A model generated the notes under the pieces. It saw only the letters and a program-made list of their open reading frames with translations. It was not told where the DNA came from and made no database searches. DNA of 64,000 nt from an uncultured Collinsella sp. (lineage in GTDB: Bacteria > Actinomycetota > Coriobacteriia > Coriobacteriales > Coriobacteriaceae). Position 1 is the first letter of the stretch, and each line of letters begins with the position of its first letter. Both the position numbers and the translations under genes were made by a program. The DNA lies in contig CAAGCW010000001.1 of the NCBI GenBank assembly GCA_900768435.1, positions 14,292-78,291 on the forward strand, in the 5' to 3' direction. This document shows positions 1-9,080 of the stretch, in pieces.

Positions 1-1
1 C

Positions 2-580
2 GCCACGGTGCTCGGGTTTATGTTCAGCCCTATGCTGGCGTTATGGACGCTTGTCGTGACCATGGTGGCTCAAAACGTCACCGATAATGTCATTTCGCCT
101 AAGGTCATGCAGAGCTCGGTGCAGGTGCATCCCGTTATGAGCCTGACGGCTCTCGTTATCGGTTCGGCACTCATGGGTCCCATCGGCATGGTTATCGCCA
201 TTCCGCTGTGCGCGGCCCTCAAGGGCATTTTCGTCTACTACTTTGAGAACGAGACCGGTCGCCAGCTCGTGGCATATGATGGCGCTGTGTTTAAAGGCAC
301 GCCGTATCGTGATGCCGAGGGCAACCCGGTCGCCGCCTACGACGCGCTTGGAGACGATACGTTCATTTACGAGTCCGAGCTCATCGGCAACGAGACTGCG
401 CCCGAGGCCCAGGCAATGCCCAAGCCCGAGCTCGAGAATCCCTGGATTAAGCTCTCGGGCCTGCAGCCCGATGCCACGGGCTTCTTCAAGAACCCCTTCG
501 CCAAAGATGACGATTCCAACATGGATGACGACACCAAAACCGGCATCGACGGCTCCATGGATGATTCGGATTCCAAATAG
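2..580 (+). CDS. AI-2E family transporter, C-terminal part (gene begins outside the window)
   Basis: The reading frame is open from the first bases, so this is the 3' end of a larger gene. The first ~75 residues carry hydrophobic segments and the loop NVTDNVISPKVM, followed by a Gly/Pro-rich membrane stretch (SALMGPIGMVIAIPL). That pattern is typical of the last part of AI-2E/PerM (YtvI-like) permeases, eight-helix inner-membrane proteins implicated in export of small molecules or sodium/proton antiport. The final ~110 residues form an acidic, Pro/Asp-rich cytoplasmic tail that I do not recognise and that is longer than usual for the family. The family is fairly sure; the substrate cannot be told. 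Confidence 0.75.
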   Translation, partial: ATVLGFMFSPMLALWTLVVTMVAQNVTDNVISPKVMQSSVQVHPVMSLTALVIGSALMGPIGMVIAIPLCAALKGIFVYYFENETGRQLVAYDGAVFKGTPYRDAEGNPVAAYDALGDDTFIYESELIGNETAPEAQAMPKPELENPWIKLSGLQPDATGFFKNPFAKDDDSNMDDDTKTGIDGSMDDSDSK

Positions 581-586
581 GTCCCG

Positions 587-826
587 TTAGCGTTTCTTGA
601 TGTTGTAGAAGACAAGAAACACGAGCAAAGCGATTGATAAGGGGCCGGCTACATAGAAATAGAGAACGTCAATTGCGCGTAGAGTGCAATAAGCGTTGTT
701 GCCGGACGTCACTGCATACAGTACGTAGCCAAATGCTGGTTGGTTTGCGTACCATTGGGAGAAGGCCAAGAGCGCTAAAAGTGCCACTACCAGAAGTGCA
801 TTCAGGACAAATCGTTTGCTTTTCAT
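587..826 (-). CDS. Small membrane protein of unknown function, two predicted TM helices
   Basis: A 79-residue protein convergent with the permease upstream. I chose the internal ATG (MKSKRF) because a good ribosome site, GGAGCG, lies 5-6 bases before it; a longer frame starting at 910 has none. Residues ~5-25 form one hydrophobic helix and ~50-72 a second, ending in a basic NIKKR tail that suggests a cytoplasmic C-terminus. Between them is a short loop with one Cys (AYCTLR). I do not recognise the family. An AT-rich segment with TTGAAA and TAAAAT (863-890, minus strand) could be its promoter. Confidence 0.5.
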   Translation of the reverse strand: MKSKRFVLNALLVVALLALLAFSQWYANQPAFGYVLYAVTSGNNAYCTLRAIDVLYFYVAGPLSIALLVFLVFYNIKKR

Positions 827-920
827 CGATCGCTCCTTCCGGATGGTTCTTATATAGCATTTTACCAAACCCATTTTTTTTTCAAAGGATTGCTTAGTCC
901 TAAATAACATGCACTTTCGC

Positions 921-950
921 TGGAGGGTCGCTGTTTGGCGGCCCTCTTTT
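921..950 (+). terminator. Rho-independent terminator upstream of alaS
   Basis: GAGGGTCGC and GCGGCCCTC pair around a short loop and are followed by a run of six T on the plus strand. It lies just upstream of the alaS promoter, so it probably blocks read-through into alaS rather than acting as an attenuator. Confidence 0.65.
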
Positions 951-978
951 TTGCACAGGCGCGGTGGGATGGTAATAT
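951..978 (+). promoter_or_regulatory. Putative sigma-70 type promoter of alaS
   Basis: TTGCAC (951-956) and TAATAT (973-978) are separated by 16 bases. The element ends ~46 bases before the chosen alaS start codon. Confidence 0.55.
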
Positions 979-1024
979 CGTTACGTTTGAACTGTTTCGA
1001 TATGAAACCGAGGAGATTCCCTCT

Positions 1025-3682
1025 ATGAGTGCTGACTACCCGTCAATGACTACGGCCGAGATTCGCTCCAAGTTCCTCAACTTCTTTGAGGAGCGCGGTC
1101 TTAAGCTCTATCCTTCTTCGTCCCTCGTCCCCGACGATCCTTCGCTGCTGCTTGCCAACGCCGGCATGAACCAGTTTAAGGAGTACTACCAGGGTAAGAA
1201 GACCATGAAGGAGATCGGCGCGATCTCCTGCCAGAAGTGCGTCCGCACCAACGACATCGACTGCATCGGCGAGGACGGCCGTCACCTGTCCTTCTTCGAG
1301 ATGCTCGGCGACTTCTCCTTTGGCGGCGTCTCCAAGCAGCAGGCCTGCGCTTGGGCCTTTGAGCTCATCACCAAGGAGTTCAAGCTGCCGCTCGACCGCC
1401 TGTACTTCACCGTCTTTACCGAGGACGATGAGACCCACGACGTGTGGCGCTCCCTGGGCGTTGCCGAGGACCACATCTCGCGTCTGGGCGAGGACGACAA
1501 CTTCTGGGCCGCTGGCCCCACCGGCCCCTGCGGTCCGTGCTCCGAGATCTACTTTGACATGGGCGAGGAGGTCGGTTGCGGCAGCCCCGACTGCAAGCCC
1601 GGCTGCGACTGCGACCGCTTCCTTGAGTTCTGGAACCTCGTGTTTACCCAGTACGACCGCCAGGAGGACGGCTCCATGCCGGAGCTGCCGCACCGCAACC
1701 TCGATACGGGCATGGGTCTGGAGCGCATGGCTGCTATCATGCAGCACAAGACCGCTAACTACGACGGCGATCTAATGCAGCATCTCATCAAGCTGGGCGA
1801 GGAGATCAGCGGCAAGACCTATGACGCCGATGACTACTCCGGTGCCAGCCGCTCGCTGCGCATTATCGCCGATCACTCCCGTGCCGTCGACTTTATGATC
1901 TCGGACGGCATCCTGCCCGGCAACGAGGGCCGCGAGTACGTCCTTCGCCGCCTGCTCCGCCGCGCCGTGTTCCACGGTCGCCTGTTGGGCATCGAGGGTG
2001 CCTTCCTGACCAAGTTTATCGACGAGGTCAACGCTCAGATGGGCGAGGCCTATCCCGAGCTGCTCAAGAACGTCGCGCTCGTCAAGGGCATCGTCGCCTC
2101 CGAGGAGGAGCGTTTCTCCACGACGCTCGACAACGGCCGCGTTTACCTGGATGAAGCCCTGGACGCGCTCGCCGAGGGCGCTGTGCTTCCGGGCGACGTT
2201 GCCTTTAAGCTGCACGACACCTTTGGTTTCCCCATCGACCTGACCGTCGAGATCGCCGGCGCCGCTGGCCATGACGTCGACATGGACGGCTTCACCGCCT
2301 GCATGGAGGACCAGAAGGCCCGCGCCCGCGCCAACGCCAAGGGCGATGCCTGGGGCAGCTTCAACGACGTGTGGGTCGAGCTTTCCGACAAGGTTGGCGC
2401 GACCGAGTTCGACGGCTATGACAGCGACGTCATCGAGGGCGCCAAGGTTGTCGCCATCGTTCGCAACGGCGAGTCCGTCGAGTCCGTTGCTGCCGGCGAG
2501 GACGTCGAGGTCGTGCTCGACCGCACCCCGTTCTACGCCGAGATGGGTGGCCAGCAGGGCGACGCCGGCAAGCTTTCCGCCGAGGGCGTTGCGCTGACTG
2601 TTGCCGACACCAAAAACCACAACGGCCTGTATGCCCATGTCGCGCACGTTGCCGAGGGCACGCTGACCGTCGGTGCCACCGTGACCGCCGCGCTCGACGC
2701 CGAGCGCCGTGGTTTCCTGCGCCGAAACCACACCGCCACCCACCTGCTCGACGCCGCCCTTAAGCAGGTCCTGGGCGAGCATGTCTCCCAGGCCGGCTCG
2801 CTGGTGACGCCCGAGCACCTGCGCTTTGACTTCACGCACTTCGAGGCCCTGTCTTCCGAGCAGCTCAAGGCTGTCGAGGACCTGGTCAACCAGCAGATCT
2901 TCGCTTCCAAGCCGGTCGTGACCCGCGTCATGGGCATCGACGAGGCCAAGGCTGCCGGTGCTGTCGCCCTGTTTGGCGAGAAGTATGGCGACGTCGTCCG
3001 CGTTGTCTCCGTGGGCGCCGAGGACCAGCCGTTCTCCCGTGAACTCTGCGGTGGTACCCATGCCGCCAACACCGCCGAGATCGGTCTGTTCAAGATCATT
3101 TCCGAGTCCTCTACGGGCTCCAACGTCCGCCGTATCGAGGCCGTGACCTCTAAGGGTGCTCTCGACTACATGGCCGACCGCCTGGCACTCGTCGACGCCG
3201 CTGCCGCTGCGCTCAAGTGCCGCGTCGACGAGGTTCCCGCCCGCGTGGAGAACCTGCAGGCCGAGCTGCGCGAGACTTCCAACAAGCTCAAGAAGGCGCT
3301 GACCGGTGGCTCCTCCGACGCTATCTCTAGCGCCATCGAGGGCGCCGTCGAGCTCGACGGCTACAAGCTCGTCGTCGCTGAGCTCCAGGGCCTTGAGGCT
3401 GCTGACCTGCGAAACGTCTGGGATACCGTGCACCAGAAGGTCGCCGGTCCTGTCGCCTGCGTCGTCGCCAGCGTGACCGAGAAGGGCACCCCGGCCCTGC
3501 TCGCCGCCGGCTCCGATGACGCCGTGAAGTCCGGTTTCCACGCCGGTAACGTGATCAAGCAGATCGCGGGCCTGGTCGACGGTCGCGGTGGCGGCCGTCC
3601 CAACATGGCCCAGGCCGGTGGCAAGAACGCCGCCGGCATCGCCGATGCCCTCGCGGCCGCTAAGACCGCGCTCGGCGCCTAA
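1025..3682 (+). CDS. alaS: Alanyl-tRNA synthetase
   Basis: An 885-residue class II synthetase that charges tRNA-Ala; its length is normal for the bacterial enzyme. The N-terminal catalytic domain starts TAEIRSKFLNFFEERG. The editing domain carries the zinc-type HxxxH motif (HTATH, near residue 569) and the C-terminal CGGTH motif (near 674). The C-terminal oligomerisation domain ends in a Gly-rich GRGGGRPNMAQ segment typical of AlaRS. I chose ATG 1025 because GAGGAG precedes it at suitable spacing and the protein then begins where the family begins; an upstream frame from 935 adds 30 unconserved residues. ruvX follows after 17 bases and probably shares the transcript. Confidence 0.97.
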   Translation: MSADYPSMTTAEIRSKFLNFFEERGLKLYPSSSLVPDDPSLLLANAGMNQFKEYYQGKKTMKEIGAISCQKCVRTNDIDCIGEDGRHLSFFEMLGDFSFGGVSKQQACAWAFELITKEFKLPLDRLYFTVFTEDDETHDVWRSLGVAEDHISRLGEDDNFWAAGPTGPCGPCSEIYFDMGEEVGCGSPDCKPGCDCDRFLEFWNLVFTQYDRQEDGSMPELPHRNLDTGMGLERMAAIMQHKTANYDGDLMQHLIKLGEEISGKTYDADDYSGASRSLRIIADHSRAVDFMISDGILPGNEGREYVLRRLLRRAVFHGRLLGIEGAFLTKFIDEVNAQMGEAYPELLKNVALVKGIVASEEERFSTTLDNGRVYLDEALDALAEGAVLPGDVAFKLHDTFGFPIDLTVEIAGAAGHDVDMDGFTACMEDQKARARANAKGDAWGSFNDVWVELSDKVGATEFDGYDSDVIEGAKVVAIVRNGESVESVAAGEDVEVVLDRTPFYAEMGGQQGDAGKLSAEGVALTVADTKNHNGLYAHVAHVAEGTLTVGATVTAALDAERRGFLRRNHTATHLLDAALKQVLGEHVSQAGSLVTPEHLRFDFTHFEALSSEQLKAVEDLVNQQIFASKPVVTRVMGIDEAKAAGAVALFGEKYGDVVRVVSVGAEDQPFSRELCGGTHAANTAEIGLFKIISESSTGSNVRRIEAVTSKGALDYMADRLALVDAAAAALKCRVDEVPARVENLQAELRETSNKLKKALTGGSSDAISSAIEGAVELDGYKLVVAELQGLEAADLRNVWDTVHQKVAGPVACVVASVTEKGTPALLAAGSDDAVKSGFHAGNVIKQIAGLVDGRGGGRPNMAQAGGKNAAGIADALAAAKTALGA

Positions 3683-3699
3683 GAATCTAGGTAGTCGCT

Positions 3700-4128
3700 G
3701 TGGTCGCGCTTGCGCTGGACATAGGGGAGACCAGGATCGGCATCGCCGTCTCGAGCCGTGATGGCAAGATGGCGATGCCCGTCAAGGTGCTCCCGGCCGC
3801 CGAGGTCACTGGTATGGCCAAGACGTTCCGCTACCTGGTCGAGGACTATGAGCCCGACATCCTGGTAAGCGGACGTCCCCTGACCATGGCCGGCGAGCCC
3901 GGCCCCCAGGCCGAGCGCGTTGCCGCCGTGGCGCAAAAGATTGCCGACGAGCTCGATCTTCCACTGGAGTTTGAGGACGAGCGTCTGTCCTCGCAAGAGG
4001 CCAAGCGTATCCTGCGCGAGCAGGGACTCAACGAAAAGCAGATGAGGGGCAAGATTGACATGATTGCCGCCAGCCTGTTTTTGCAGACGTGGCTCGATCG
4101 TAAAAACGAGGAGGTTTCGCATGCCTAG
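3700..4128 (+). CDS. ruvX: Holliday junction resolvase-like protein, YqgF/RuvX family
   Basis: A 142-residue RNase H-fold protein. The N-terminal motif LALDIGETRIGIA contains the first catalytic Asp, and DMIAASLFLQTW near the C-terminus carries the last acidic residue. YqgF proteins act in pre-16S rRNA 5' end processing and may also cut Holliday junctions. The start is GTG, since no ATG precedes the conserved ALDIG strand. The gene overlaps mltG by 8 bases, so the two are probably translationally coupled. The order alaS-ruvX-mltG is common in Gram-positive bacteria and supports the call. Confidence 0.93.
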   Translation: MVALALDIGETRIGIAVSSRDGKMAMPVKVLPAAEVTGMAKTFRYLVEDYEPDILVSGRPLTMAGEPGPQAERVAAVAQKIADELDLPLEFEDERLSSQEAKRILREQGLNEKQMRGKIDMIAASLFLQTWLDRKNEEVSHA

Positions 4129-5512
4129 CGCTCCCGATCCGCGCCAGCCGAATCGTACACGTCAGCCCGCGCCGCGCCCTGCTCAGTCTGCCGCGCGCCC
4201 GGTGCAGTCCTTCTCTCGTTCGGCCCAACCTGTTCAACGGACGGGTCAGCAGCCTTCTGCTCGTTCGGTTCAGCATCCGGCTTCTCACGCGGCTCAGCAG
4301 CCCACTGCTCGTACGGCCCAGCCTGCAGGCGGCACCCGCTTTAAGCAGCAGCCACCTACCCAGCGAACGCAGGCCCCCCAATCGCATTCGCATCACGCTC
4401 GTGGTTCGCATGGCGTTGCTCCGGCGACCCGCTCGAGCTACAACACGCATGCTCGTCGCGGTGCTCAAAAGAAAAGCTCCCCGGTGCCTATGATTATCGG
4501 TGGCGTCGTCGCCGTGCTCGCGCTTGCTGCGATCGCTTTCTTTGTCGTGCCGGCCGTCAAGGGCTTCTTCGCCGGTGAGGATACGAAGGTCACGGCTGGT
4601 CAGCAGGTTACGGTGACCATTCCCGACGGTGCTTCGGGCGATACGATCGCCTCGATTCTCTCCGAGAACCATATCGTCGAAAATCCCAAGGATTACTATG
4701 CGGCGGTGAAAAAGCTCAACGCCGATATGTCGCTTAAGCCTGGCACCTATTCGTTTACCACGCTCATGGATGCGACCAAGGTTGTTCAGCAGCTCATGGA
4801 AGGCCCCAACGCGGGCTCCAATGCGCTGACTATCCCTGAGGGCCTGACGGTCGATCAAGTCGCGGACCGTGTTGCCCAGGCCTACGACAGCATCTCTAGG
4901 GAAGACTTCCTCAACCAGGCCAAGGCCTCCAACTACGTGGACGACTATAGCTTCCTTAAGGGCGCCGCCAACGACTCGCTCGAGGGTTTCTTGTTCCCCA
5001 AGACCTATTCGTTGGGCGATTCGCCGACGGCCGATGACGTGATTCGTGCCATGCTCGATCAGTTTAAGACCGAGTACAAGTCGCTTGACTTTGCGAGCTG
5101 CGAAGCCAAGATCAAGGAGCGCTACGGTGTGGAGATGTCCGACTACGACATCGTCAACTTGGCCTCTATCGTTGAGCGCGAGGGCCTCAACGCCGATCAG
5201 CGTGCGCACGTGGCCTCGGTCTTCTACAACCGCCTTGCCGGCAAGCTCGACGGTTTGCGCTATCTCAACAGCGATGCGACCATGATGTATGTCACCGGTG
5301 GCGAGGTTACCGCCGACGACCTGCAGAGCGATAGCCCGTATAACACTTATAAGCACGAGGGCCTGCCGCCCACGCCCATCTGCTCTCCGTCGCTCGAGGC
5401 GCTCAAGGCCACACTTGAGCCGACCGACTCCGATGACCTGTATTTCTACATTACGCAGGACGAGGAGTACTTCTCGCAAACCTACGAAGAGCATCAACAG
5501 TCTTGGAATTAG
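4121..5512 (+). CDS. mltG: Endolytic peptidoglycan transglycosylase MltG (YceG-like)
   Basis: A 463-residue membrane-anchored lytic transglycosylase that cleaves nascent glycan strands and is thought to set chain length. Residues 1-120 form a disordered Pro/Gln/Ser/Arg-rich cytoplasmic tail, 122-146 a single TM helix, and the rest the extracellular YceG fold. The catalytic region ASIVEREG contains the expected glutamate, and GLPPTPICSPS near the end is a family signature. ATG 4121 has a strong GAGGAGG site and lies inside the end of ruvX. The long low-complexity tail resembles that of the L,D-transpeptidase at 54-55.8 kb, so it looks like a lineage habit for exported wall enzymes. Confidence 0.94.
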   Translation: MPSAPDPRQPNRTRQPAPRPAQSAARPVQSFSRSAQPVQRTGQQPSARSVQHPASHAAQQPTARTAQPAGGTRFKQQPPTQRTQAPQSHSHHARGSHGVAPATRSSYNTHARRGAQKKSSPVPMIIGGVVAVLALAAIAFFVVPAVKGFFAGEDTKVTAGQQVTVTIPDGASGDTIASILSENHIVENPKDYYAAVKKLNADMSLKPGTYSFTTLMDATKVVQQLMEGPNAGSNALTIPEGLTVDQVADRVAQAYDSISREDFLNQAKASNYVDDYSFLKGAANDSLEGFLFPKTYSLGDSPTADDVIRAMLDQFKTEYKSLDFASCEAKIKERYGVEMSDYDIVNLASIVEREGLNADQRAHVASVFYNRLAGKLDGLRYLNSDATMMYVTGGEVTADDLQSDSPYNTYKHEGLPPTPICSPSLEALKATLEPTDSDDLYFYITQDEEYFSQTYEEHQQSWN

Positions 5513-5513
5513 C

Positions 5514-6011
5514 ATGAGGATTTTTAGCCCCAAACGATACGTTGCCTCGGTCGATCGCATCGACCTTGATACCCTGTGGGCCGACGGCAAACGCGCCATT
5601 CTGCTCGATCGCGATAACACCCTGGTGCCGCGCGACACCGAGCAGGTTCCGGCCGCGGTTTCCGCTTGGCTCGATACCGCCCGTGCCAAAGGCTTTAAGC
5701 TGTGCATGGTGTCCAACAACTGGCATCGCGATCAGGTCATGAGCTCTGCACGCGAGCTTGGACTCGAGGCCATCAGCCACGCCATGAAGCCCGCCCCGTT
5801 TGCCTTGAAGGCGGGTCTTAAGCGCCTTGGCGCCACGGCAGACGAAGCTGTGCTGATCGGTGATCAGCTCTACACAGACGTGTGGAGCGGCAACTTCGCC
5901 GGCGTCGATACCATCCTGGTCAAGCCGCAGGCAACCCAGGACCTGTGGTACACGCAGATCTTCCGTATCTTTGAGCGCCGGGCCCTGCGCGACCTTCCCT
6001 GCGAGGAATAG
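5514..6011 (+). CDS. YqeG family HAD-IIIA phosphatase
   Basis: A 165-residue HAD-superfamily hydrolase. It starts directly after mltG (two bases from the stop to the ATG). Motif I is DRDNT, motif II falls in VSNN, a Lys lies in the MKPAPFAL segment, and motif III is GDQLYTD; together they mark the YqeG/GEP4 subfamily. Relatives are phosphatases of uncertain bacterial substrate; the yeast homologue dephosphorylates phosphatidylglycerophosphate. The C-terminal WYTQIFRIFERR segment is typical of YqeG. Family assignment is firm; the substrate is not known. Confidence 0.88.
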   Translation: MRIFSPKRYVASVDRIDLDTLWADGKRAILLDRDNTLVPRDTEQVPAAVSAWLDTARAKGFKLCMVSNNWHRDQVMSSARELGLEAISHAMKPAPFALKAGLKRLGATADEAVLIGDQLYTDVWSGNFAGVDTILVKPQATQDLWYTQIFRIFERRALRDLPCEE

Positions 6012-6019
6012 ATTTCGCC

Positions 6020-6553
6020 ATGTCTCAGCACATCAAACACGGCTGCGACCATATTTTCTTTATCGGCTTTTTGGGCGCGGGCAAATCGACGCTCGCGCGC
6101 AACGTCGGCACTATGTTCAAGCGGCGTTTTATCGATACCGATCGTTTGGTTGTGCGTCGATGTGGCAAGTCGGTGACCGAGATATTTGAGACCGAGGGCG
6201 AGGACCGTTTTCGCGAGCTCGAGACCTCGGCACTCCGTTCGCTTCAAAGCGAGCGCAGCCTGCTGGTGTCGTGCGGGGGCGGCATCGTCGAGACGCCGGT
6301 GAACATTGAACTGATGCACGAGATGGGTACATGCGTGTACCTCGAAGGCGACTTTGAGGACTCGTTGCGCCAGATTCGCCGCTCCGATACCCGGCCCGAT
6401 TTCCGCTCGCCCGAGCATGCTGCGCGCCTGTTTGAGCATCGCCGTCCGCTGTATCGCCAAGCCGCCGATATTACCCTTGATATTCGCAACAAGTCCTTCG
6501 AGGACGTTTCCTACCTTTGTGCCGAGATGCTTTTGGAGCGTGGACTGCTATGA
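6020..6553 (+). CDS. aroK: Shikimate kinase
   Basis: A 177-residue P-loop kinase that phosphorylates shikimate at the 3-hydroxyl. The Walker A motif GFLGAGKST lies at residues 16-24, the substrate-binding Asp in DTDRL, the binding arginine in DRFRELE, and the Gly-rich loop CGGGIV follows. The RSDTRPDFR segment is the flexible lid. All motifs look intact, so it should be active. Its stop overlaps the start of the next gene (ATGA), a degenerate aroB homologue, which keeps the usual aroK-aroB order although the partner no longer looks catalytic. Confidence 0.93.
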   Translation: MSQHIKHGCDHIFFIGFLGAGKSTLARNVGTMFKRRFIDTDRLVVRRCGKSVTEIFETEGEDRFRELETSALRSLQSERSLLVSCGGGIVETPVNIELMHEMGTCVYLEGDFEDSLRQIRRSDTRPDFRSPEHAARLFEHRRPLYRQAADITLDIRNKSFEDVSYLCAEMLLERGLL

Positions 6554-7659
6554 TTCGCCGTCAACTTATCAATTTCCAAAACCGCAGTGTCGATGTCCGC
6601 GTCGGATTGGGCGCGTTCGAGGAGCTGCCGCGCATGTTTGCCTCGGCTGTGGGCAAGCCTAAGCGCGCGATGGTGGTTTGGAACGACGCTACATCCGAGC
6701 GTTTTGGCGAGGCTGTCGAGCATGCACTGGTTGACGCCGGTTTTGCCGTGTCGTTGCTCGTCCTCGAGGTTTCGCCTGCCGGTGCTACGCTGGTCGATGC
6801 CGATACCGTCTTTGGCGCCCTGTCGGCTAATGGCATTACCTGTGACGATCTCGTTGTCGCTGTCGGCGACACGGCGACCTGCTCAGTCGTTTGCTGGTGT
6901 GCCAATCAGTGGTGCGGTCGCACCGAGTGCGCCTTGCTGCCGACGACGTTTGACGCCATGCTCACGGTCGCGACGACCATGAAGCCGCTCGTTGCCTCGT
7001 CGGCGCATGCGCTTCCCGCTATCGCGTTCCGTCCCGAGCCGGGCTTGGTCGTGTGTGACCTTGATCTTGTTCGCGAGGCGGACCCCGACGACCTCAAACT
7101 CGGCTACGTGGTACTTGCTGGCACCATGCTTTCGAGCAGCAAGTCCCGCTGGAATCAGTTTACCGAGACCGTCCCCGAGATTCTCGCGGGCGAGGAGGTC
7201 GCGCTCGTCAATGCCGTTCAGTGGTCTCAGACTGCCCGCAAGGACGTACTGATGGCCACGAACCCGAGCGCCCGCCATGCGCTCGATTTTGGCAAGACGG
7301 GAGAGCGTACCCTGCGCGCCTGCTTGTGCGATGCCGCGTCGCAGGTCCCTGCCTACCAGCTGTTGTCCGAGGGCATGCGCTTTGAGGCGCGCCTAGCACA
7401 TGATGCCTGCGACTTTGATATCGATTACGTCTTTGAGGTCGATGACTGCCTGGAGGACTTTGGTATCGAGGAGCTCGCCTTCGATCTGGAGCCTGCCGCA
7501 TATATCGAGGAGTTCCGCAGGCAGCAGTTTGTCCGCTCGAACCGTAGCATGTTGCCGCTGCCCGCGGCGCTCGGCGCCATTCGTCTAACAAGCGTTGAGG
7601 ACGAGGTTCTCGACCGCCATGCTCACGCATACTTGGCTTCTCGCAAAGATCTTCTCTAG
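6550..7659 (+). CDS. Degenerate 3-dehydroquinate synthase (AroB) homologue, probably not catalytic
   Basis: A 369-residue protein that follows aroK with an ATGA overlap, where aroB normally sits. Its overall layout matches 3-dehydroquinate synthase: an N-terminal nucleotide-binding half, a PTT motif (LLPTTFDAML), and a C-terminal half with LDFGKTGERT and SMLPLPAALG. The key residues are gone, however. The GGGVVGD glycine loop is replaced by VGDTATCSV, the following GGKT is absent, the SGLAE glutamate is replaced, GHTFGH reads GKTGER, and HGEAV reads LSEGM. All three metal ligands therefore appear lost. A cluster of Cys (CSVVCWCANQWC) is new. It could be a neofunctionalised or regulatory protein; the reading frame is intact. 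Confidence 0.7.
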   Translation: MIRRQLINFQNRSVDVRVGLGAFEELPRMFASAVGKPKRAMVVWNDATSERFGEAVEHALVDAGFAVSLLVLEVSPAGATLVDADTVFGALSANGITCDDLVVAVGDTATCSVVCWCANQWCGRTECALLPTTFDAMLTVATTMKPLVASSAHALPAIAFRPEPGLVVCDLDLVREADPDDLKLGYVVLAGTMLSSSKSRWNQFTETVPEILAGEEVALVNAVQWSQTARKDVLMATNPSARHALDFGKTGERTLRACLCDAASQVPAYQLLSEGMRFEARLAHDACDFDIDYVFEVDDCLEDFGIEELAFDLEPAAYIEEFRRQQFVRSNRSMLPLPAALGAIRLTSVEDEVLDRHAHAYLASRKDLL

Positions 7660-7665
7660 GATTTA

Positions 7666-7694
7666 TTGACATCCATAGTCTTTCGTATCATGTT
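7666..7694 (+). promoter_or_regulatory. Possible promoter of the Xaa-Pro peptidase gene
   Basis: TTGACA (7666-7671) is followed 17 bases later by CATGTT, or 14 bases later by TATCAT. The -35 is perfect but the -10 choice is unclear. Between here and the start codon at 7791, GGGGCGGG and CCCGTCCC could form a leader hairpin. Confidence 0.4.
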
Positions 7695-7790
7695 GAGGGG
7701 CGGGTTTCCAATCGGTTGCGAATCGCGCGCGATTCCGTACGCTGATTGAGCCCGTCCCGTCTTTATGAAGACAACAAGAAAGGAATCTGC

Positions 7791-8921
7791 ATGTCTGAGT
7801 TTGCTGCCGGTCCTGCCGGTCGTATCGAGCGTGTCCGTGCCCTGATGGCTGAGCGCGGCTACGACGCTATCGTGGTGCGCGACGAGGCCAACCTTCGTTG
7901 GCTTACGGGCGTCAAGGGCGTCTTCGATTACACCTTCGAGTTCCCGCACGCTGCGTTTATTACGGCCGGCCAGTGCCTGTTCCATACCGACTCGCGCTAT
8001 CTCAACAGTTTTGAGGAGAACACGCCCGCCGGCAGCCCCTGGGTCTACGACATGGACGAGGGCACCATCCCCGGTTGGGTCGCCGGCAAGATCGCGGCCA
8101 ACAAGTGCCGCGTCTGCGCTGTCGAGGACGATATGCAGATCAATTTCTACCAGGGTATCCAGCGTGGCTTGGAGGATCGTTCCGTCGCCTGCATGTTGCC
8201 GCTGATGCATGACGACATTCGCAAGATGCGCGCCATCAAGGACGCCGAGGAGATCGAGCTCATGCGCCATGCGCAGTCGATCACCGACGCCGCCTTCCAG
8301 CACATGCTCGGCTATATTAAGCCCGGTATGACCGAGAAGCAGGTTCGCAACGAGCTTGAGAACTTTATGTTCGGCAACGGTGCCGATAGCCTGGCCTTTG
8401 GCTCCATCGTCGCGAGCGGTCCCAACACCGCCAACCCGCATGCCGTCCCGAGCGACCGCGTGATCGAGAAGGGCGACTTTGTCCTGATGGATTATGGCGC
8501 GGGCTACTGCGATTATCGTTCCGACATGACGCGTACCGTCGTGATGGGCGAGCCCACGCCCGAACAGCTCGACCTGTACGCGCTCGTGCGCCGTACGCAC
8601 GAGGAGTGCGTCGCCGCCATCCATCCGGGCGTCGAGGGCAACGACATTTTCAAGCTTTCCAAGAAGATCATCGGCGATGCCGGCTATGGTGATTACTACA
8701 ACCATGGTCTGGGCCACGGCGTGGGCATTGACATCCACGAGCTGCCCAACTTCAATCGCAGCAAGAATATCATCGAGGTCGGCTCGGTTATCACCATGGA
8801 GCCCGGCGTGTATCTGCCCGGTGTGGGCGGCGTGCGCCTGGAGGACTACGGCGTGGTCACCGAGAACGGCTACGAGCCCTTCACCAAGACGCCGCATGAC
8901 CTTCACGTTATCGACTGCTAG
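7791..8921 (+). CDS. pepQ: Xaa-Pro aminopeptidase / M24 family metallopeptidase
   Basis: A 376-residue cytoplasmic peptidase that removes or cleaves next to proline in small peptides. The N-terminal creatinase-like domain covers about residues 1-135. The C-terminal pita-bread domain carries the five metal ligands: Asp in [18 protein letters not shown] (two), His in [10 protein letters not shown], Glu in TMEPGVY and Glu in VRLEDYG. The start ATG has AGAAAGGA ahead of it. The gene sits directly upstream of efp, a common arrangement in Gram-positive bacteria. Whether it is an aminopeptidase (PepP) or a prolidase (PepQ) cannot be settled by eye, so the symbol is tentative. Confidence 0.88.
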   Translation: MSEFAAGPAGRIERVRALMAERGYDAIVVRDEANLRWLTGVKGVFDYTFEFPHAAFITAGQCLFHTDSRYLNSFEENTPAGSPWVYDMDEGTIPGWVAGKIAANKCRVCAVEDDMQINFYQGIQRGLEDRSVACMLPLMHDDIRKMRAIKDAEEIELMRHAQSITDAAFQHMLGYIKPGMTEKQVRNELENFMFGNGADSLAFGSIVASGPNTANPHAVPSDRVIEKGDFVLMDYGAGYCDYRSDMTRTVVMGEPTPEQLDLYALVRRTHEECVAAIHPGVEGNDIFKLSKKIIGDAGYGDYYNHGLGHGVGIDIHELPNFNRSKNIIEVGSVITMEPGVYLPGVGGVRLEDYGVVTENGYEPFTKTPHDLHVIDC

Positions 8922-8943
8922 CCCTCTTCGATAGTTTTTTGGG

Positions 8944-8986
8944 GCGGGGCCTCCGGAGCAATTCGGGCGCCCCGCGTTCTCTTTTT
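8944..8986 (+). terminator. Rho-independent terminator after the Xaa-Pro peptidase gene
   Basis: GCGGGGC (8944-8950) pairs with GCCCCGC (8969-8975), followed by a T-rich tract ending in TTTTT. Confidence 0.7.
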
Positions 8987-9017
8987 ATGCGCTCGCTGCA
9001 GGCGCCGTCTGCAAGTG

Positions 9018-9023
9018 TATAAT
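9018..9023 (+). promoter_or_regulatory. Likely -10 element of efp
   Basis: A perfect TATAAT lies ~58 bases before the efp start. The matching -35 is poor (GCTGCA-like, around 8995). Confidence 0.45.
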
Positions 9024-9080
9024 TTCGGTCGTATGTAATTTGGACGCTTGTGCGTTCTGCCCATAACAAGAAAGGTCGCT

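Noticed and set aside
1772..3541. 589-codon open frame on the minus strand across alaS
   Set aside because: It is the mirror of a GC-rich gene on the other strand; its translation is low complexity (Gly/Leu/Val/Asp) and matches no family, whereas alaS has all synthetase motifs.
4028..5719. 563-codon minus-strand frame across mltG
   Set aside because: Antisense shadow of mltG; its Arg/Leu-rich translation shows no domain and it has no ribosome site.
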